64,000 nucleotides of DNA from Amycolatopsis sp. GM8 (lineage in GTDB: Bacteria; Actinomycetota; Actinomycetes; Mycobacteriales; Pseudonocardiaceae). Under the pieces are notes generated by a model, which was not told the origin of the DNA, searched no databases, and saw nothing but the letters and a program-made list of their open reading frames with translations. Shown here in pieces: positions 59,472-64,000 of this stretch; positions within the stretch are counted from its first letter, which is position 1; each line of letters opens with the position of its first letter. The position numbers were made by a program, and so were the translations under genes. The DNA lies in NCBI RefSeq assembly GCF_021653975.1, contig NZ_JAJKFK010000006.1, forward strand, positions 248,001 to 312,000, written 5' to 3'.

Positions 59472-61657
59472 CCGCCCAACTGGACGCGCTCGATTTCACG
59501 GGCGAGCCCTTCGACGCCCTCGCCTGGACGGTGGAGGAGCTGGCCGAGCCGGCGCCGCCGCTGCCCGTGCTCGCCCCGATCCCGCTGCCGGAGCCGGTGC
59601 GGCCCAGCCCGCGGCCGTCACCGCGGCCCCGGGCCGAGCCGGCACCGGCCCGCGAGGACGCCGTTTCCCAGCTGCTGCAGGACTTCCGGCAGGACCTGAT
59701 CGCGGCGCACACCTCCGCGATGGAAGTGCAGACCGGGTTGCAGCGCCACCGGCTCGCCGCGCTCGGCCGTCCCGCACCGGTGCGCCCGGCGGCCCCGGTG
59801 GTCACGGCGGCCGCGGAAAGCGCTTACCGCGTCACGGTCGGGTACTCGCTCGACACCGGTCTTTCGGTGGCGGCGGAGCCGTGGCGCGCCGGTGCGGCCC
59901 GTCCCCCCGCGCCGGAACCCGCGTCCACGATGAGCGCGTTCAAGGCGCTCGCCCGGACGCCCGTCGTGTCGCTGGACGAGTCCGCGCTCGCGGAACTGGC
60001 ACACGGCGCGATCGCCCCCGTGTTCGGCCCCGCCTACGACCAGGAGGGCGTCAACCCGGCGATCCGCCTGGCGGCGTGCGACCACGGTGCGCTCACGGCG
60101 GTCTCCGACCTGGCCCGCCACGGCGGGCCGTGGAATCGCGGGCAGCTGCACGCGGCGTACCGGGTGCACGACGAGGGGCTCACCGCCGCCGTCGAGGTCA
60201 CCTGGCAGGCGGCGCAGGTGTTCGCGATCCAGGTCGGCCTGCACCTGTGCCTCGCCGGCGCCCGGTTCGAAGCCGTGCCGGACGCGTGCGAGGTGGAGTT
60301 GGTCCAGACCATGGCCGCAGGCGTCGGTGAGCTGACGCTGGACGTGGTGGAGATCGACCTGATCCCGCGGCCGTGGCTGCGGGTCAACGCGGAGCTGCGC
60401 CGCGACGGCGCGGTGGTCGCCCGGGTCCGGGACCTGACGTTGCGGATCGTGGAGGAGCCGGGCGCGCCGATCGGACCGGAGCGTGGCGGCGTGATCCCGC
60501 GCTTCTTCGGCCGCCGCAACGTGTTCGGGCAGCGCGCGCTGCTCGGCGAGTTCCACATGACGCACAGCGCGCGCGGTGGTCTGGACATCGCGCTGGGCCC
60601 GGAGTTCGCGCGGACCGCGGGACGTCGTGCGACCCGCATGCCCAACCACGGGCTGCAGTTGTGCGACCGGGTGATGGCGGTGGACGGCGAGCGGGGGAAC
60701 CTGACCGGCGCCACCGGCCACACCGAGTACGACTCGCCCGCGGATTCCTGGTACTACGCGGAATCGGCGAACGCGTCCATGCCGAACGTGGTGTACATGG
60801 AGACGTCACTGCAGTCGGCGTTGCTGCTGGGTTACTTCCTGGGTGCGACGCTGACCGCGCCGGAGGAGGACTACTGCCTGCGGAACCTGGACGGCAGTGC
60901 GACCGTGCTGCGCGAGGTCGACCTGCGGGACAAGACGATCCAGCAGACCAGCCGGCTGTTGAACACGACGGTGCTCGTGGGCGCGGTGCTGCAGTCGTTC
61001 TCGTACGAGCTGTCCGTGGACGGCGAGCCGTTCTACGCGGGGGAGTCGCTGTTCGGCTTCTTCAACGAGACGGCGCTGGCCAATCAGAACGGTTTGGACA
61101 ACGGTGGTTACGTCCCGCCGTGGCTGGATTCTGAGCGCCCTGAGACCCGCACGGTCGACATCGCGGCGCGGCGTTCTTCGGCGGGCGGTCTGAAGGCCTC
61201 GCAGGGTCACATGGCCGTGCTGGACGCCATGACGGTCGTCGACGGCGGCGGGAAGTTCGGTGCGGGCTACCTGCACGCGGTGCGCCCGATCCGGGCCGAC
61301 GACTGGTACTTCTCCTATCACTTCCACCTGGACCCGGTGATGCCCGGTTCGCTCGGCGTCGAGGCCGTCCTCCAGACGATGCAGGAGTGGGCGGTCGACA
61401 CCGGCTTGGCGGATGGCCTGCGGGACCCGGAGTTCGTGGTGCCGGCGAACCTGGCGCTGTCGTGGCGTTACCGGGGCCAGATCCTGGCCGAGGACCGGGA
61501 GATGACACTCGAGGTGCACATCAAGTCCGTGGAGCGCCGCCCCGGCCGGGTGCGCGTGGTCGGCGAGGCGAGTGTGTGGAAGCCCGGGATGCGGATCTAC
61601 GAGCTGACCGATGTGGCTGTGGAGTTGCGGGAGCCCGGGTCTGCTCCCTGGGGTTAG
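59468..61657 (+). CDS. PfaC-like protein with FabA-type dehydratase domains
   Basis: A 729-residue protein. A Pro-rich N-terminus (~1-80) is followed by a hotdog-like region at ~180-345, then two FabA-type dehydratase domains. The first (~385-540) has MPNHGLQLCDRVMAVDGERG and PNVVYMETSLQSALLLGYFLG. The second (~570-725) has HMAVLDAMTVVDGGGKFGAGYL and HFHLDPVMPGSLGVEAVLQTMQEW, the classical FabA active-site pattern. In true PfaC the DH pair follows KS and chain-length-factor domains; here those are missing. It probably supplies dehydratase/isomerase activity in trans to the KS-AT-ACP-KR-DH synthase. The ATG overlaps the synthase stop, and a strong terminator follows. Confidence 0.9.
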   Translation: MTAQLDALDFTGEPFDALAWTVEELAEPAPPLPVLAPIPLPEPVRPSPRPSPRPRAEPAPAREDAVSQLLQDFRQDLIAAHTSAMEVQTGLQRHRLAALGRPAPVRPAAPVVTAAAESAYRVTVGYSLDTGLSVAAEPWRAGAARPPAPEPASTMSAFKALARTPVVSLDESALAELAHGAIAPVFGPAYDQEGVNPAIRLAACDHGALTAVSDLARHGGPWNRGQLHAAYRVHDEGLTAAVEVTWQAAQVFAIQVGLHLCLAGARFEAVPDACEVELVQTMAAGVGELTLDVVEIDLIPRPWLRVNAELRRDGAVVARVRDLTLRIVEEPGAPIGPERGGVIPRFFGRRNVFGQRALLGEFHMTHSARGGLDIALGPEFARTAGRRATRMPNHGLQLCDRVMAVDGERGNLTGATGHTEYDSPADSWYYAESANASMPNVVYMETSLQSALLLGYFLGATLTAPEEDYCLRNLDGSATVLREVDLRDKTIQQTSRLLNTTVLVGAVLQSFSYELSVDGEPFYAGESLFGFFNETALANQNGLDNGGYVPPWLDSERPETRTVDIAARRSSAGGLKASQGHMAVLDAMTVVDGGGKFGAGYLHAVRPIRADDWYFSYHFHLDPVMPGSLGVEAVLQTMQEWAVDTGLADGLRDPEFVVPANLALSWRYRGQILAEDREMTLEVHIKSVERRPGRVRVVGEASVWKPGMRIYELTDVAVELREPGSAPWG

Positions 61658-61678
61658 GGGGCCTTGGCTCCGGAACGA

Positions 61679-61718
61679 CAAAGCTGCCCCTCCCGCACAT
61701 TCGGGAGGGGCAGCTTTG
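61679..61718 (+). terminator. perfect 17-bp terminator hairpin after the synthase operon
   Basis: CAAAGCTGCCCCTCCCG at 61679-61695 pairs perfectly with 61702-61718 around a six-base loop, 21 bases after the stop of the dehydratase gene. It marks the right-hand boundary of the lipid operon. Confidence 0.85.
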
Positions 61719-61786
61719 ATATCTCGCGCGGGTGGTGGGTTAGCTTAGCCCAGGCCATCGAACCTGATATCCCACCAACGCCCATA

Positions 61787-61883
61787 CCCTCCCCCGCCCC
61801 GATCCCAAGCCGCGCTTCCCGCGAACACTCAAAGATCGGGGCGGGGGAGGGCAACCCGCAAACCGAGGGCGCTCAGCGCCCTC
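61787..61883 (-). terminator. two hairpins after the ABC transporter operon
   Basis: CCCTCCCCCGCCCCGATC at 61787-61804 pairs perfectly with 61834-61851 across a 29-base loop. A compact hairpin GAGGGCGCT (61865-61873) / AGCGCCCTC (61875-61883) lies next to it. Both are just past the minus-strand permease stop at 61902 and probably end that transcript. Confidence 0.6.
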
Positions 61884-61901
61884 CCCACAACACCCCAGAA
61901 C

Positions 61902-62747
61902 TCACTTCAACCCGGAACGAACAAAAGCACTGACGATATGCCGCCGCAGCACCAGATACAGCACAAAGATCGGCAGACAAGCCAGACCGGCGACCGCCAT
62001 CAGCGGACCCCAGTAGGTCCCCTGCGTGCCCTCGCTGATCATGAAGCTACGCAACCCGAGCTGCAGCATCGCGTTCGTCCGCTGCAGCACCAGGGCCGGC
62101 CAGAAGTACTCGTTCCAGGACGTCACGAGCAGCAGGATGGTCAGCGCCGCCAAGGGGGCACGCAGGTTCGGCACCACCACGGTCCACAGCGTCGCCCACG
62201 AGGAACGGCCATCCATTGTGGACGCTTCGATCAGTTCCTTCGGGAACGAGTCGAGGTGCTGGCGCAACAGAATCACACCGAGCGCCGAGCACAGGTTCGG
62301 CACGATCACCCCGGCGAGCGTGTTGAGCAGGCCGAGCTGCAACAACAGCACGTAGTTCGGCAGCATGGTGACCTGGAAGGGGACCAGCCAGGTCCCGACG
62401 AACAGCAGGTAACACAGGCGCTGCAACCGGAACCGCCAAGCGGCGAAGGCGTACGCGGCGAGCAGGCCGGTCAGCAGCTGGCCCAGGGCCGTGAGCAGCG
62501 AGACCAGCGTCGTGTTGAACAACAGGCTGCCGACGTCGACCAGGTGCGCGGCCTCGGTGTAGTTGCCGAGCGAAAGCGGCCACGGCAGCGGCGACAGGGA
62601 AAGCACGTCTTCCGGCCGGCGCAGCGACGTCGCGTACAGCCAGTAGATCGGGAACAGGCACAGCACGCCGAGCACGGTCAGCACGGCGTGCCCCGACACG
62701 GTGCGCCACCGTGAGCGTTCCGCCACCACAGCATCCACAGTGGACAT
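61902..62747 (-). CDS. carbohydrate-type ABC transporter permease (MalG/UgpE class)
   Basis: A 281-residue membrane protein with six predicted transmembrane helices. The permease EAA loop reads LIEASTMDGRSSWATLWTVVVP, and NTTLVSLLTALGQLLTG is typical of the second permease of CUT1 sugar importers. The start ATG is two bases after the stop of the partner permease. The operon also holds a metallophosphoesterase (63692), which suggests a glycerophosphodiester or sugar-phosphate substrate, but the binding protein and ATPase are outside the window. Confidence 0.9.
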   Translation of the reverse strand: MSTVDAVVAERSRWRTVSGHAVLTVLGVLCLFPIYWLYATSLRRPEDVLSLSPLPWPLSLGNYTEAAHLVDVGSLLFNTTLVSLLTALGQLLTGLLAAYAFAAWRFRLQRLCYLLFVGTWLVPFQVTMLPNYVLLLQLGLLNTLAGVIVPNLCSALGVILLRQHLDSFPKELIEASTMDGRSSWATLWTVVVPNLRAPLAALTILLLVTSWNEYFWPALVLQRTNAMLQLGLRSFMISEGTQGTYWGPLMAVAGLACLPIFVLYLVLRRHIVSAFVRSGLK

Positions 62748-62749
62748 CC

Positions 62750-63688
62750 TCAGTTGTCGTGAAAGGCCAGTTTTTCCGACAGCCAGACCAGCACCAGCGC
62801 CACGAGACCGAATACCACGAACAGCAGGATCCCGGCCGACGTGCCGAGCCCGGCATCGAAGCTGTGGAAGCTGTAGTCCCACAGCAGGTAGTAGACGTTC
62901 GTGGTGGCACCGGACGGACCGCCCTGGGTGATCGTGTCGATCAGCGGGAACGTCCACTGCGCCGACAACAGTACGGTCATCAGCACCAGGAACACGAGCG
63001 TCGGCGAGAGCAGCGGCAGGGTGATCCACCGGGTGATCTGCCCGCGCGACGCGCCGTCGATCAGCGCCGCCTCCGTGTAGTCCCGGTTGATGTTCGCCAG
63101 GCCGGCGGCGACGACGAGCACCGCGAACCCGAGCAGGTGCCAGCCGGTGATCACGATGATCGCCGGCTGCGCCCAGGTCGCGTCGTGCAGCCAGTTCGTG
63201 CTCGTGCCCAGGATCTTGTTCAGCAGACCGGCGCCGGGATCGAGCAGCCATTCCCAGACCGTCGCGCTCGCCACCGGCGCGACCAGCAGCGGCGCGAACA
63301 CCATCGCCTGGTACACCGCGCGGGCGCGGCCCTGGATGCGTTGCGTCAGCAGCCCGACCAGCACGGGAATCACGACGGTGAACGGCAGCAGGCCACCGAT
63401 CACCTCCAGGGTGCGCCAGACCGACGCGCCCACCGCGGGCAGGGTGAACAGCCGGGCATAGTTGTCCAGACCAACCGGGGTCGCGGGCGAGGTCGGCAGC
63501 AGGTTCCAGGAATAGAACGAAAGCTGCGCGGTCTGCACGAGCGGCCGGTACGTCCAGATCACCAGCAGCGCCAGCGCGGGCGCCACGTACAGATACGGCG
63601 GTGCGGCGCGCAGCAGGCGCCGCGGCACCGACGGCCGTGCCACCCGAGGGGGTGCCACGACCGCCGGCGCCGGAACTTCCACGAACAT
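62750..63688 (-). CDS. carbohydrate-type ABC transporter permease (MalF/UgpA class)
   Basis: A 312-residue permease, slightly longer at the N-terminus than its partner. It has LYVAPALALLVIWTYRPLVQTAQLSFYSWN, a first helix typical of MalF/UgpA proteins, and the EAA loop YTEAALIDGASRGQITRWITLPLLSP. It forms the heterodimeric channel with the permease at 61902. Three bases separate it from the metallophosphoesterase gene upstream. Confidence 0.9.
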   Translation of the reverse strand: MFVEVPAPAVVAPPRVARPSVPRRLLRAAPPYLYVAPALALLVIWTYRPLVQTAQLSFYSWNLLPTSPATPVGLDNYARLFTLPAVGASVWRTLEVIGGLLPFTVVIPVLVGLLTQRIQGRARAVYQAMVFAPLLVAPVASATVWEWLLDPGAGLLNKILGTSTNWLHDATWAQPAIIVITGWHLLGFAVLVVAAGLANINRDYTEAALIDGASRGQITRWITLPLLSPTLVFLVLMTVLLSAQWTFPLIDTITQGGPSGATTNVYYLLWDYSFHSFDAGLGTSAGILLFVVFGLVALVLVWLSEKLAFHDN

Positions 63689-63691
63689 CGG

Positions 63692-64000
63692 CTACCTGTC
63701 CCGCGAGAGCGCTTCGGTGATCCGCTGGACCGTCGTGTCGCGGTCCCGCTCGTACACCGTGGGGGTGTCACTCAGTTCGATCGCCGTCGCGACGAGCGTG
63801 CCGTCGATCAGGTCGATCCGGGTGAAGCCCGCACCGGCGTGGGCGCGCAACAGGCCCTTCGGCGGCAGCGTGTCCACTCGGTAGGCCATCGCGGGCGACA
63901 CCCACACCGGGATCCCGGCCAGCTGTCCGCATCCGGTGTGGTGCGCGTGTCCACTGAGGATCATCCGGACGTCGGTGCCCTTCAGCACCGCCGCCAGCTC
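63692..64000 (-). CDS. metallophosphoesterase, 5' part beyond the window
   Basis: Only the last ~102 residues are present and the frame is open to base 64000. The segment MILSGHAHHTGCGQLAGIPVWVSPAMAYRVD holds the G-H-x-H metal-binding motif that ends the catalytic domain of Icc/CpdA-type phosphodiesterases. The metal-ligand blocks DxH, GDxxD and GNH must lie upstream. Its close link to two UgpA/E-like permeases suggests hydrolysis of an imported glycerophosphodiester. Confidence 0.8.
   Translation of the reverse strand, partial: ELAAVLKGTDVRMILSGHAHHTGCGQLAGIPVWVSPAMAYRVDTLPPKGLLRAHAGAGFTRIDLIDGTLVATAIELSDTPTVYERDRDTTVQRITEALSRDR

Overview
The window is high-GC DNA with actinomycete-style packing: GTG and TTG starts, four-base ATGA/GTGA overlaps and long operons. 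Protein types and regulator families point to the Pseudonocardiaceae, probably Amycolatopsis. That placement is an inference from style and content, not from a marker gene. No rRNA, tRNA, CRISPR array, transposase or integrase was recognised.

Left part (1-8382): a cut-off TPR protein; an uncharacterised protein facing a 17-codon hydrophobic mini-ORF and an XRE/NB-ARC/TPR regulator, with twin palindromes between them; a degenerate repeat tract; a small proline-rich membrane protein; a MarR/methyltransferase divergent pair; and a GntR regulator in front of acdS (ACC deaminase).

Conflict-type locus (8387-15372): a SEFIR/NPCBM-like protein is divergent from a tight four-gene operon. That operon encodes a TIR protein, a KGGVGR-type ATPase with a TIR-like tail, a double winged-helix protein and a 1019-residue protein with two P-loop ATPase modules, the second HerA/FtsK-like. 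This looks like an immune or signalling system that I cannot match to a named one.

Mixed stretch (15540-18071): a GlxA/AraC-type regulator, a small hypothetical protein, the decayed end of a class A beta-lactamase and a secreted cupin.

Lipid biosynthesis region (about 18075-61657): (a) a five-gene minus-strand operon of three P450s (one fused to a hotdog thioesterase), a Gfo/Idh/MocA oxidoreductase and a nitronate-monooxygenase-like protein; (b) a methyltransferase and a lone P450; (c) a plus-strand cassette of fatty acyl-AMP ligase, diiron desaturase, hotdog thioesterase, ACP, methyltransferase, second diiron desaturase and LysR; (d) a minus-strand cassette of membrane desaturase, ACP, cyclopropane-synthase-type methyltransferase, P450, type II thioesterase, fatty acyl-AMP ligase, hotdog thioesterase, P450 and alpha/beta hydrolase; (e) hotdog protein, hydrolase, LysR, PfaD-type enoyl reductase, a complete acetyl-CoA carboxylase (fused DA, B, C) and an acyl-CoA ligase; (f) a FAD oxidoreductase, an SGNH hydrolase, a 2375-residue KS-AT-ACPx5-KR-DH synthase and a separate FabA-type dehydratase protein.

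The core resembles polyunsaturated fatty acid (Pfa) synthases, but no chain-length-factor domain is visible and no phosphopantetheinyl transferase is present in the window. The likely logic is that carboxylase supplies malonyl-CoA and the Pfa-like synthase with PfaD builds a chain. The two ligase/ACP cassettes then activate acyl chains, which are desaturated, methylated or cyclopropanated, hydroxylated by up to six P450s and released by thioesterases. The product is unknown.

Right end (61902-64000): two carbohydrate-type ABC permeases and the end of a metallophosphoesterase, separated from the lipid cluster by strong hairpins.
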